Part shown: positions 16,948 through 24,541 of the stretch, in pieces
Position numbering within the stretch: position 1 is the first letter of the stretch
Layout: each line of letters starts with the position of its first letter
Assembly: GCA_024998685.1 (NCBI GenBank)
Contig: JACOEH010000012.1
Span: 1 to 64,000 of the forward strand
Length of the DNA stretch: 64,000 bases
Direction of reading: 5' to 3'
Source: Nitrospira sp.
GTDB taxonomy: Bacteria; Nitrospirota; Nitrospiria; Nitrospirales; Nitrospiraceae
Program-made: the position numbers and the translations under genes
The notes under the pieces: model-generated
The model's input: the letters and a program-made list of their open reading frames with translations, nothing else
What the model was told of the DNA's origin: nothing
Database searches by the model: none

Positions 16948-17655
16948 ATGGCTGAATCCATTCGAGAGACGACCGTTCAGTACCCGAGTGGAAAAGTGGT
17001 GACAATGCGGGCATTTGTGGCGGCTCCGCAAGCGAAGGAAAGACACCCAGCCATTATTATTGTCCAGGAATGGTTCGGGCTCACCGACCATATCAAGGAT
17101 ATTGCGAGACGGTATGCGGTAGAAGGGTATGTTGCGATCGCGCCGGACCTCTACTCACGTTTGGGACATCCCCTCACTACCGATGCAGGAGAGGCCGGGA
17201 AGTTGATGAATACCTTGAAACAGGAGGATGGGCTCAACGATCTGAAGGAAACGGTTGCCTATCTGAAATCGGCTCCGGAGGTCGATGTGACAAGGATCGG
17301 CGTCACCGGTTTCTGCATGGGAGGCTCCTATGCGCTCATGCTGCCCTGCGTCAATCCGGAGATCAAAGCGGCGGTGCCGTTCTATGGCCAAGTACCCAAT
17401 CCTGACACACCGCTCCAGAAACTGGCCTGCCCGCTGTTGTATTTCTACGGCGAGGACGATGGCTGGATTACCAAGGCGGATGTCCAGCGTCTAACAGCGG
17501 CGCTGAAGAAGTATGGGAAGGCCGGCGAGATTAAAACCTACCCCGGCGCGCCTCATGCATTTTTCCGAGACACCGATCCATCCGTGTATCGACCAGATGC
17601 GGCCAAGGATGCCTGGGCCAGAGCCAAGGCTTTCTTCAAGCAGCATCTCGGCTAG
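16948..17655 (+). CDS. Dienelactone hydrolase family protein
   Basis: This 235-residue alpha/beta hydrolase follows the carboxymethylenebutenolidase pattern. The nucleophile cysteine lies in GFCMGGSYAL, the glutamate elbow in IIVQEWFGL, the aspartate in YGEDDGWI, and the histidine in PGAPHAFF, so the catalytic triad is complete. Known members hydrolyse dienelactone in chlorocatechol breakdown, but many act on unknown esters. No aromatic degradation genes are nearby, so the substrate is unknown. GGGAGGTGA lies upstream of the ATG. It begins shortly after the heptamer repeat element. Confidence 0.9.
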   Translation: MAESIRETTVQYPSGKVVTMRAFVAAPQAKERHPAIIIVQEWFGLTDHIKDIARRYAVEGYVAIAPDLYSRLGHPLTTDAGEAGKLMNTLKQEDGLNDLKETVAYLKSAPEVDVTRIGVTGFCMGGSYALMLPCVNPEIKAAVPFYGQVPNPDTPLQKLACPLLYFYGEDDGWITKADVQRLTAALKKYGKAGEIKTYPGAPHAFFRDTDPSVYRPDAAKDAWARAKAFFKQHLG

Positions 17656-17735
17656 TTCGTTATGAAGAATGAGGGCGTCGTACAAGGACGAAGACGGAGG
17701 GCTTTTTCAATCCCCTGCGGCGGAGGGGACGAAGT

Positions 17736-18293
17736 ATGAGACCGACATGGAGCATTGTGTTGCTCGCAATCGCACTTCTTCCCGGCATCGGCGTCGCGGC
17801 CGATTTTCAGCTCACCAGCCCGACCATCAAGCATAAAGGCACCATCGGCAAGGCGCATGTCTTCAACGGATTTGGATGCAGTGGTGACAATGAATACCCT
17901 GAATTGCGCTGGACCGACGCACCGAAGGATACCAAGAGCTTCGCGGTGACGGTGTACGATCCCGATGCGCCGACCGGCAGCGGCTGGTGGCACTGGATCA
18001 TCTTCAATATCCCTCCAGATGTTACCGCGCTGGCTGCCGATGCGGGAAAGCCGGACGGTTCCGGGGCTCCGCCATTCAGCATGCAGAGCATGACGGACTT
18101 TGGGCAGCCTGGATACGGTGGACCCTGCCCTCCACCTGGACACAAGCCGCATCGCTACATCTTTACGGTATTTGCATTGAAAGTGGACCGATTGCCTCTG
18201 AAGCCTGAGGCATCCGGAGCGATGGTCGGGTACTATCTCAACCAGAATGCCCTGGCCAAGGCTTCGTTCACCGGCCTGTATAGTCGCAAATAA
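17736..18293 (+). CDS. YbhB/YbcL-type phosphatidylethanolamine-binding-like protein, exported
   Basis: This 185-residue protein has a signal peptide (WSIVLLAIALLPGIGVAA) with probable cleavage after about residue 22. The PEBP signatures DPDAPTGSGWWHWIIFNIP and GGPCPPPGHKPHRYIF are intact. These proteins have a small anion-binding pocket and are called Raf kinase inhibitor-like by fold; their bacterial function is not well known. A periplasmic location is predicted. It lies 80 bases after the dienelactone hydrolase and 21 before the next gene. Confidence 0.92.
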   Translation: MRPTWSIVLLAIALLPGIGVAADFQLTSPTIKHKGTIGKAHVFNGFGCSGDNEYPELRWTDAPKDTKSFAVTVYDPDAPTGSGWWHWIIFNIPPDVTALAADAGKPDGSGAPPFSMQSMTDFGQPGYGGPCPPPGHKPHRYIFTVFALKVDRLPLKPEASGAMVGYYLNQNALAKASFTGLYSRK

Positions 18294-18314
18294 CGACGAG
18301 TTGGAACTCACACC

Positions 18315-18770
18315 ATGCCGCTAGATGCCGAGTTGGGAAAGAAAATGCTGCAGCTGATCACGTCACGCTACGATGATCGGCATTGGCGGAAGCCGATCGA
18401 GAAAACCCTGAGCCTTCCCCACTCCGGTGTTGGCGACCCAATCCAACAGCAAATATTTATGTATCTTAAGCATGGCCTGAAGGCCTACAAATCTCGCCGA
18501 GCCGATCCCGACTCATGGATCATCGGCGGCTATGCCACGAAGGAAGTCATCAACCGGGCGAAATTCCAGCCGCAGCTCGTTGGTTCATCCATCACGAAAG
18601 ACGACGTGGCCTTCCTGGGCACCGACCCGGGAGACGATGTGACCCAGACCTGGTGGGAAGAGATGCTGGTCCAGTGGTTCGACGTGCCGGAAGAGGAGAA
18701 ACCTGCCGAAGAAGAAAGTGGCGAAGCCACAGATTCAGATTCCTCCTCGACTATCAAATCGAACGCGTAG
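18315..18770 (+). CDS. Conserved-looking hypothetical protein
   Basis: This is a soluble protein of 151 residues with no signal peptide. The core has an aromatic pattern (RYDDRHWRKPIEK, DSWIIGGYATKEVI, TQTWWEEMLVQWF) that suggests a compact alpha/beta domain. The last 25 residues are acidic and Ser-rich (EEEKPAEEESGEATDSDSSS), probably disordered. No known family is recognised. It lies 21 bases after the PEBP-like gene, so it is probably co-transcribed. Confidence 0.7.
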   Translation: MPLDAELGKKMLQLITSRYDDRHWRKPIEKTLSLPHSGVGDPIQQQIFMYLKHGLKAYKSRRADPDSWIIGGYATKEVINRAKFQPQLVGSSITKDDVAFLGTDPGDDVTQTWWEEMLVQWFDVPEEEKPAEEESGEATDSDSSSTIKSNA

Positions 18771-18798
18771 CAGGACGTGCGAGTGCGGATGACATCCG

Positions 18799-19116
18799 TT
18801 AGCCGCCTAAATCCCAAGGTTCTCGCTGAGTCAGTTTGAGCAAATCTCGCGCACCGTGCACGACGCGGAGAATCAAGACCGCATCGTGCTGCACGAGATA
18901 CACGATCCGATATCCCCGAAAAATGATCTCTCGAAGGTCGTGACGATTGAACTCGGGAACTACACGTCCGATATGGGGAGTTTCGAGGAGCATCTCTGTG
19001 GATTCAACGATGCGATCAACGAAAGTAATTGCATGAAGGATGGAATCACGCGCGATGAAGTCTTCGATATCCTGAAGATCGGCACTAGCGGTCAGCGACC
19101 AGCGGACTTGCGCCAT
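18799..19116 (-). CDS. ParE/RelE-superfamily toxin
   Basis: This 105-residue protein has the ParE/RelE fold pattern: VRWSLTASADLQDIEDFIARDS at the start, split here around two helices, LREIIFRGYRIVYLV in the middle, and LILRVVHGARDLLKL at the end. ParE toxins poison gyrase and RelE toxins cut mRNA; the sequence alone does not decide between them, though the N-terminus is more ParE-like. It overlaps the 3' end of the upstream antitoxin gene by 25 bases, typical of an antitoxin-first type II operon. Confidence 0.87.
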   Translation of the reverse strand: MAQVRWSLTASADLQDIEDFIARDSILHAITFVDRIVESTEMLLETPHIGRVVPEFNRHDLREIIFRGYRIVYLVQHDAVLILRVVHGARDLLKLTQREPWDLGG

Positions 19117-19289
19117 CGAGCAATTCTTTCTTTCAGCTCTTGATGGGAGAGAACACGTCCCTCAACGGCGTCTTGAAGACCTTTTTCCACCTGCTGCTTA
19201 AAAAATAATTCCTCCATAATCGTGCCGGTGGTCACGTCATCGGGTAGCTGTTTAATAAGCTCAAGCGCCTCAGCCTTGGCTTTTGTCAT
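19092..19289 (-). CDS. Antitoxin of a type II toxin-antitoxin pair
   Basis: This 65-residue protein is encoded just before the ParE-like toxin. It is mostly helical and charged, with LELIKQLPDDVTTGTIMEELFF followed by VLSHQELKERIARWRK. This matches the short antitoxins that pair with ParE/RelE toxins and hold a C-terminal toxin-binding helix. It probably neutralises the toxin and represses its own promoter. The leading stretch quoted is continuous over about 22 residues near positions 9-30. Confidence 0.8.
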   Translation of the reverse strand: MTKAKAEALELIKQLPDDVTTGTIMEELFFKQQVEKGLQDAVEGRVLSHQELKERIARWRKSAGR

Positions 19290-19409
19290 AGTTGCTTCCT
19301 TCCTTAGGCTTCTTTTTCGGTAAGGTTATGCCTGGAAGTAGGAAAAAGCAAGCTGACTGTGCTCTTCATCTAATCATCACGCGCCGTGGGCTGACTACTT
19401 GACTTCAGA

Positions 19410-19801
19410 TTGGCCCTTGTCTATTTCGAGTTAAGGCAACAACGGCTGAAGGACGTATCGCATGTGACCACTAAAACTCGCAAAGGCGTGACCATTCATA
19501 CGGCCGAAGAACTTGGGCGGGCTTTGAGGTTGTCCGCCGCTGACACCGCCGAAATGGAGTTTCGCTCGGAATTGACGGTGGCACTGGCAAAAATTATTCA
19601 AGCAGGACGTTTGACCCATGCTGAAATCGCCAAGCGTGCCGGAACGTCGAGAACCCGAGTGACCGCCATTGCGAACGGCAATACGCAGGTGTCGCAACCG
19701 ATGTGCTGATTCGAGTCCTGACCGCAACAGGATTCCTCATCGACCATCGAATCGAAAGCGGAGCAGGTTGTTCCAAAGCTATTCGAGCATCTCATTGGTG
19801 A
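19410..19801 (+). pseudogene. Frameshifted HTH (XRE/HigA-like) antitoxin
   Basis: The first frame encodes 99 residues ending with an XRE-type helix-turn-helix (RLTHAEIAKRAGTSRTRVTAI) and stops at 19709. In another frame the sequence continues VATDVLIRVLTATGFLID, which is how this antitoxin family normally continues after the HTH. A single lost base near 19690 explains the break. The first start codon is a TTG with weak support. No toxin gene is adjacent; an IS remnant overlaps the 3' end. Confidence 0.65.
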
Positions 19802-20001
19802 CCGCACCTATGACAGCGATGGCCTCGATGACGATCTCAAACAGGACGGCGTGAATCTCATTGCGCCGCATCGGCTCACCCGCATACTCAAGACCCAAGA
19901 TGACCGCCACCACCGACGGTATCAACGCCGCTGACTCGTCGAGCGCTTCTTTGCCTGGCTGCAAGAGAAGCGGCGGCTCCTCATTCGATGGGGAGTACTA
20001 T
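19752..20001 (+). mobile_element. IS5-type transposase C-terminal remnant
   Basis: In one frame the sequence reads LIGDRTYDSDGLDDDL, then DGVNLIAPHR, HHRRYQRR, a TGA at 19932-19934, then LVERFFAWLQEKRRLLIRW. This is the catalytic-end pattern of IS5-group DDE transposases, with the D in GDRTYDSD and the E in VERFFAWLQ. The stop probably replaces a conserved tryptophan. No upstream half or terminal inverted repeats were found, so the element is dead. Confidence 0.8.
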
Positions 20002-20099
20002 GTCTCCAACTTCCTCAGGTTTCTTCCCGGATAGATCGAAGGGGAAAAACTCGCCGCCATTCCTCTCGCTCCCTTGTAGTAGATAATGAGACGTTCAGT

Positions 20100-20317
20100 A
20101 TCGACCAGGGTGGATGCAGCTCGAAGTGCAGTGAAATAATTTGCCGAGCACGACCTCGCCAGATGGAAGATGATCACGTGCTTCGAGCCCGTGAAAAATA
20201 CGGAGCGAGCATCCGCGCAGCGGGTGAACAAAAGCACCAGGGCGTCGAAAGCTCAACATTGTAGAGCATAGCCCCACCGAGCTTCACAGCCGTGAGGACT
20301 TCGGACAGAGCATCCAT
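20100..20317 (-). pseudogene. Decayed 5' copy of the adjacent AraC-family gene
   Basis: From the ATG at 20317 the frame reads MDALSEVLTAVKLGGAMLYN and VELSTPWC, closely matching MEVLSEVLKAVKLNGALFYN and AEFSAPWC of the intact regulator at 20860-21879. After a frameshift the similarity resumes as SKHVIIFHLA against SEHVVIFHLL, then fades near 20100. The upstream sequence is duplicated too: 30 identical bases at 20335-20364 and 21897-21926, and 19 at 20401-20419 and 21962-21980. It is a truncated paralogous duplicate. Confidence 0.75.
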
Positions 20318-20591
20318 GGAAGGTTTCCACGGCGGGTACGGACGTTCGGCAAAACGCGACGGACTTCAAAACAAGTCATCGAGAGCTTGGCATGGCCCTC
20401 GTCAAGAGAACCAGACTCCCAGACAAGGCAGTTCCTCACCATCGTCTTTATAGTGAGCCACGTTGCAGCGGTGATGTGAGTGCATAGCCGCCGATCGTGG
20501 GCTCCTGATTCCATGACGGAATTTCGAGCAGCGACGCTCGTGTCCACGTTGAACAAATCTCGATGAGACAAAAGAAGGGAAGGGTACGGTC

Positions 20592-20771
20592 ATGGGCGAC
20601 ATGGTTATTTTGGTGATCTGGTTTGCATCAATCATTGCGGGGATGATACTGACGCTGTTGATGCCTGTAATGTTTGCCGACTCGTATGCGAAGGAGGCGA
20701 CCCAAGATGAACGTGCGTACGTAACTTCACGGGAAATTTTGCATGTGGAGGCGCAGAACGTGCGTTCATAG
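20592..20771 (+). CDS. Small single-pass membrane protein (59 aa)
   Basis: The ATG at 20592 follows AGAAGGGAAGG. The protein begins MGDMVILVIWFASIIAGMIL and continues TLLMPVMF, a clear transmembrane helix, followed by a polar tail with TQDERAYVTSREILHVEAQ. No family is recognised. It lies between the decayed AraC copy and the intact AraC gene, oriented toward the latter. Confidence 0.5.
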   Translation: MGDMVILVIWFASIIAGMILTLLMPVMFADSYAKEATQDERAYVTSREILHVEAQNVRS

Positions 20772-20859
20772 CTGCGGATGCTCGTGTCACGTGAATTTGG
20801 CGGCAGGGCTTTGTTACAGTGCGCGCAGGTCGGCCGCATTTCCAGCATGACGGATCTCT

Positions 20860-21879
20860 CTATCGTTTCACGCTGCGTCGGTTGCTTATCGGTGCGCGAG
20901 GGACGGACTTGTTGCGGGCGGCTCTCGATTGGCTGCGGTACCTGGCCGGCGGGAGGCCGAACTCCCGCTTGAAGGCACGGTTAAAGGACGCCTCCGATTC
21001 ATAGCCGACCTCAGCGGCGATCTGCGCGACGCTGCTGCTCGTGGATGTCAGCAACTGCGCACCAAGCCGAAGCCGCCAATGCATGAGATATGCGATGGGG
21101 GTCTCCGAGAGATAACGCTGGAACCGCTCAGCCAAGACAGAACGCGATAGGCCGACTCCTTTCGCGAGTGAGGCGATCGTCCAAGGATCAGCCGGGTTTC
21201 GATGCAGTAGAGCCAAAGCTTTCCCGACTTCCGGATCGCGGACACCGGCCAGCCATCCAATCTGTTCCGGTGGGAGCAGCGCAATGTAGCGTCGCAGCGT
21301 TTCGACGAACAACACTTCAGCCAATTTAGCCAATACGGTCTCACCACCCGGTCTCGCCGGATCAATGTTATCTACCGAATAGCGGATGGATTGTTCCAAC
21401 CATTTCCCTGACGCGTCGTCGCGAATGCTGACCTTCAACATGGGTGGCAGCCCGCCAAGGAACACTTGGCCCATCTGCGGCTCGCAGGTCATGTAGCCGC
21501 AGACGAACTTCGTAAGCTCCCCACCTCCGCCCATGCGGGACACTTTAAGACCTTGAGAGAGTACTTGGTCCAGCACTTGTCCGCGTTCTACAGGTCTGAC
21601 GGATGGACCGTTTCCCAAAATGTGTGGTTCGCCATTCGGAACGATGAGGATGTCCCCTGCGTTCAGTGGAACCAGCTCATCATCACCCTTGAGATTGGCA
21701 TAGCCGCGGCCCTCGGTCAGCAGGTGGAAAATGACCACGTGCTCGGACTTCGGCGAAAGATGCGAGGTGACACTGTGCGCGTCGATCGACTGAGCGCACC
21801 AGGGCGCTGAAAACTCCGCATTGTAAAACAGGGCTCCGTTGAGCTTCACGGCCTTGAGGACTTCGGAGAGGACTTCCAT
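20860..21879 (-). CDS. AraC-family transcriptional regulator with cupin domain
   Basis: This 339-residue protein starts at the ATG at 21879 (MEVLSEVLKAVKLNG); the frame continues 40 codons upstream but the sequence there is also present in the decayed copy's leader, so it is likely regulatory DNA. Residues 1-180 form a cupin-type sensor domain of the AraC_binding_2 kind (LNAGDILIVPNGEPH). The C-terminal 100 residues hold two helix-turn-helix motifs (TIASLAKGVGLSRSVLAERF and VAQIAAEVGYESEASFNRAF). It is divergent from the cupredoxin/polyketide synthase operon and is its most likely regulator. Confidence 0.92.
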   Translation of the reverse strand: MEVLSEVLKAVKLNGALFYNAEFSAPWCAQSIDAHSVTSHLSPKSEHVVIFHLLTEGRGYANLKGDDELVPLNAGDILIVPNGEPHILGNGPSVRPVERGQVLDQVLSQGLKVSRMGGGGELTKFVCGYMTCEPQMGQVFLGGLPPMLKVSIRDDASGKWLEQSIRYSVDNIDPARPGGETVLAKLAEVLFVETLRRYIALLPPEQIGWLAGVRDPEVGKALALLHRNPADPWTIASLAKGVGLSRSVLAERFQRYLSETPIAYLMHWRLRLGAQLLTSTSSSVAQIAAEVGYESEASFNRAFKREFGLPPARYRSQSRAARNKSVPRAPISNRRSVKR

Positions 21880-22207
21880 GCGTGTTCTTCCCGGCAGGTA
21901 CGGACGTTCGGCAAAACGCGACGGACGCCCAGGCAAGTATAGTGCAGTCTTATACATCTGAGTCAAGAGAACCAGACTCCTGGACAAGAGCCCACCCAAA
22001 GACTCGCCTTATAGTGCGACACGTAGTTGAAGCGGCGCTGCCAACCCGCTGTTGATTCGATGGCCCAAAGGAGGAACACATGTCGGTAAGATCTCTCGTA
22101 TCCGAGTAGAGAGGGCATGAGGGTCTTGGCCGAATGTCTGGAAATCATCGGCGTTCGAGCAGCGAATATCTATCGTAGGAACGGCTGGCCATTTCGGTGA
22201 AGAGCAA
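21880..22207. promoter_or_regulatory. Divergent control region between the AraC gene and the polyketide operon
   Basis: These 328 bases hold no convincing gene. Two blocks at 21897-21926 and 21962-21980 are identical to sequence upstream of the decayed AraC copy, with similar spacing (35 versus 36 bases between blocks). They may be autoregulatory operators or simply shared ancestry. Confidence 0.45.
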
Positions 22208-22729
22208 ATGAAGGACGTGGCGCCTCTTCTCACCAACTCACAAAGGCACAGAACAATGAGCATACATTGGCGAAAACATAAAACGGTCGCAGCTGCCACG
22301 TGTCGACTGATCCCCTACAAAATCGCAGTGGCAGTCTTGGGGGGCATATGGCTCCTTCAGGTTTCGGTCGTTGAGTCATTGCCCTCTGCTGCGATGACCG
22401 TTGCAGTGGAACCTGGCACAGATGGCGTGCAACGGGCAACGATCGTAATGACAAGTTATTCCTACACCCCGGACCATCTGGTGTTTCATGTGGGCAGTCC
22501 GGTTGAGTTAATACTTGAGAATCAGAGCTTGCTTGTGCCGCACAACTTTGTCTTGAACGACGCTGACGCCGACTTGCATGTAGAAGTAGATGTCGCAGGA
22601 GGCGGCAGGGCGGTCCTCCGATTTACTCCCACTCGATCCGGAACCGGCACCTTCTATTGCGATAAGCAGCTGCTCTTCTTCAAGAGCCATCGTCAACGAG
22701 GAATGGAAGGCCGGATCGATATTCAATAG
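22208..22729 (+). CDS. Membrane-anchored or exported cupredoxin-like protein
   Basis: This 173-residue protein has a hydrophobic segment (YKIAVAVLGGIWLLQVSVV) at about residues 37-55, then a cupredoxin barrel. The type 1 copper ligands are visible in order: His112 (VPHNF), Cys151 (FYCDK), His161 (KSHRQ) and Met166 (GMEG). An internal ATG at 22256 (MSIHWRKHK) is a possible better start. It would carry electrons or bind copper outside the cytoplasm. It ends 5 bases before the polyketide synthase gene, so the two are co-transcribed, an unusual pairing. Confidence 0.82.
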   Translation: MKDVAPLLTNSQRHRTMSIHWRKHKTVAAATCRLIPYKIAVAVLGGIWLLQVSVVESLPSAAMTVAVEPGTDGVQRATIVMTSYSYTPDHLVFHVGSPVELILENQSLLVPHNFVLNDADADLHVEVDVAGGGRAVLRFTPTRSGTGTFYCDKQLLFFKSHRQRGMEGRIDIQ

Positions 22730-22734
22730 GAGGA

Positions 22735-23832
22735 ATGAGCATGTTTGTCACCGGGCTAGGTACAGCCGTCCCTCCCTACCGTTACAGCCAACGTGAATGT
22801 TGGGCCGCGATGCAAGCGGCCCAGCAATTCCCTGAACTCACGGATCGTTCCCGCAGAATTCTGGAGAAAGTGCTCTGTGGCATGGACGGGATCGAGCATC
22901 GGCATTTTGCCCTCAAATCCCTGGATGAAGCGTTCGATATAAGCCCTGATGCGCTGCAGAGTCGATTCCTCCGACACGCTCCTTTCCTCGCCAGTGAAGC
23001 AGCCGAACGAGCCCTCATGGACGCCGGTTTGCGGCCTGATGCAATCGATGGTGTGATCATTTCCACCTGCACCGGGTACCTCTGCCCCGGTCTGACAAGT
23101 TATGTCGCGGAACGTATAGATTTGCGTTCCGATGTCATAGCCCTGGATTTGGTTGGGCTGGGTTGCGGGGCGGCGATCCCGAATTGGCGTGTGGCCGAAG
23201 CCCTCATCACGTCCAAACACTGTCGGCACCTTCTGGCGATCTGCGTTGAAGTCTGTAGTGCTGCGATGTACCTGGATAACGATCCGGGGGTACTCATCAG
23301 CACATGCCTGTTCGGCGATGGCGCAGGAGCTCTCGTGTTGAGCGATCAACCGAGTAATCGAGGTCCCGTGATCGAATGGAGGGCCTCCGAATCAGTCACA
23401 TGCCCCGAACAGCGAGATCTGCTCCGTTTTGAACAGCGAGGAGGTCTACTCCGCAATGTCCTGTCACGCCAGGTGCCAGACTGCGTCGGGGATTATGCGG
23501 AACAGGTGCTCCAGAAGGTCCTTGCCGCCAGCGGCGTTTCAACTGACGAGATTGCAGCGTGGATTCTGCACCCGGGGGGCCGTAAGGTCTTGGGCGCCTT
23601 AGAGAAACGACTCGGACTTGACCCGGAGGATCTCCGTTGGAGCCGATGGGTGCTGCGCGAATTCGGGAACCTGAGCAGTGCGTCCGTGTTTTTTGTTTTG
23701 CAGGCGGCCATGAAGGGGAGCGCACCGGACGGCTGGTGGTGGGTGTCATCCTTTGGCGCCGGGTTCAGCTGTCATGGCGCGTTGCTTCGTGTGAACGGAA
23801 ACCAGCGAGGGGCGATTAATCAGGAGCGGTGA
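22735..23832 (+). CDS. Type III polyketide synthase (chalcone/alkylresorcinol synthase family)
   Basis: This 365-residue homodimeric ketosynthase extends an acyl-CoA starter with malonyl-CoA without an acyl carrier protein. The catalytic triad is complete: Cys144 in DLVGLGCGAA, His279 in WILHPGGRK and Asn312 in EFGNLSSAS. AGGAGGA precedes the ATG. Bacterial relatives make alkylresorcinols, alkylpyrones or tetrahydroxynaphthalene. The following methyltransferase and flavin oxidoreductase suggest a methylated, oxidised phenolic lipid or quinone. The product cannot be read from sequence. Confidence 0.95.
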   Translation: MSMFVTGLGTAVPPYRYSQRECWAAMQAAQQFPELTDRSRRILEKVLCGMDGIEHRHFALKSLDEAFDISPDALQSRFLRHAPFLASEAAERALMDAGLRPDAIDGVIISTCTGYLCPGLTSYVAERIDLRSDVIALDLVGLGCGAAIPNWRVAEALITSKHCRHLLAICVEVCSAAMYLDNDPGVLISTCLFGDGAGALVLSDQPSNRGPVIEWRASESVTCPEQRDLLRFEQRGGLLRNVLSRQVPDCVGDYAEQVLQKVLAASGVSTDEIAAWILHPGGRKVLGALEKRLGLDPEDLRWSRWVLREFGNLSSASVFFVLQAAMKGSAPDGWWWVSSFGAGFSCHGALLRVNGNQRGAINQER

Positions 23833-23836
23833 CGTC

Positions 23837-24541
23837 ATGCTTCGTTCCGTAGAACCAGAATGGCTCGATATTCTGCCTGCTGACGATCCCAGCGCCCAGC
23901 GTTCCCGACGTGACCTCCAACGTGTGAATGCCTGGATGCGGCATCCGCAAATTCTCAGCCGCATCCTCACCCGTGTCATCCGTCCAAAGCCTTCGTTCAC
24001 CGTGATTGATTTAGGAGGCGGGGATGGGCGGTTGATGCTCCGCCTCGCGCGCGACCTCGATTGGCGTGACGTACGGCTCACCATCGTCGATCGTCAGAAT
24101 CTGATCACTCGCGAGACTCGTGAGGCGTTCGCCGCCTTGAACTGGAGCGTGGAGCCCGTCGTCGCGGATATTCGAGACTGGCTCGCTCGACCATCAAGCG
24201 ACCGAACCGATGTCATGATCGCCAATTTAGTGCTCCATCATTTCACGGATGACGAACTGGCGGCATGCTTACAGGGCATTGAGAAACGGGCCAGAGTCTT
24301 TGTGGCATGCGAGCCACGGCGTGTCCATCGGGCTATTGTGGGAGCGCGCCTGCTCTGGTTGATCGGGTGCAATACGGTCTCACTGCATGATGCATGGACA
24401 AGCGTTCGTGCAGGGTTCATGGGAATGGAATTGAGTCAACTTTGGCCGTCCGACAGCAACTGCAGCCTGCAGGAGTATGCGGCGGGGCTCTTCACGCACT
24501 GCTTCTTGGCCCAATACCAGCGGTCTGGCAATGACGTATGA
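23837..24541 (+). CDS. SAM-dependent methyltransferase (class I)
   Basis: This 234-residue protein has motif I as VIDLGGGDGRLMLRLA (about residues 55-70), an acidic strand end LTIVDRQNL, and a later motif MIANLVLHHFTDDEL. The order is that of UbiE-like and polyketide O- or C-methyltransferases. It begins 4 bases after the polyketide synthase stop and overlaps the next gene by 11 bases, so the three are translationally linked. It probably methylates the polyketide ring or hydroxyl. Confidence 0.9.
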   Translation: MLRSVEPEWLDILPADDPSAQRSRRDLQRVNAWMRHPQILSRILTRVIRPKPSFTVIDLGGGDGRLMLRLARDLDWRDVRLTIVDRQNLITRETREAFAALNWSVEPVVADIRDWLARPSSDRTDVMIANLVLHHFTDDELAACLQGIEKRARVFVACEPRRVHRAIVGARLLWLIGCNTVSLHDAWTSVRAGFMGMELSQLWPSDSNCSLQEYAAGLFTHCFLAQYQRSGNDV

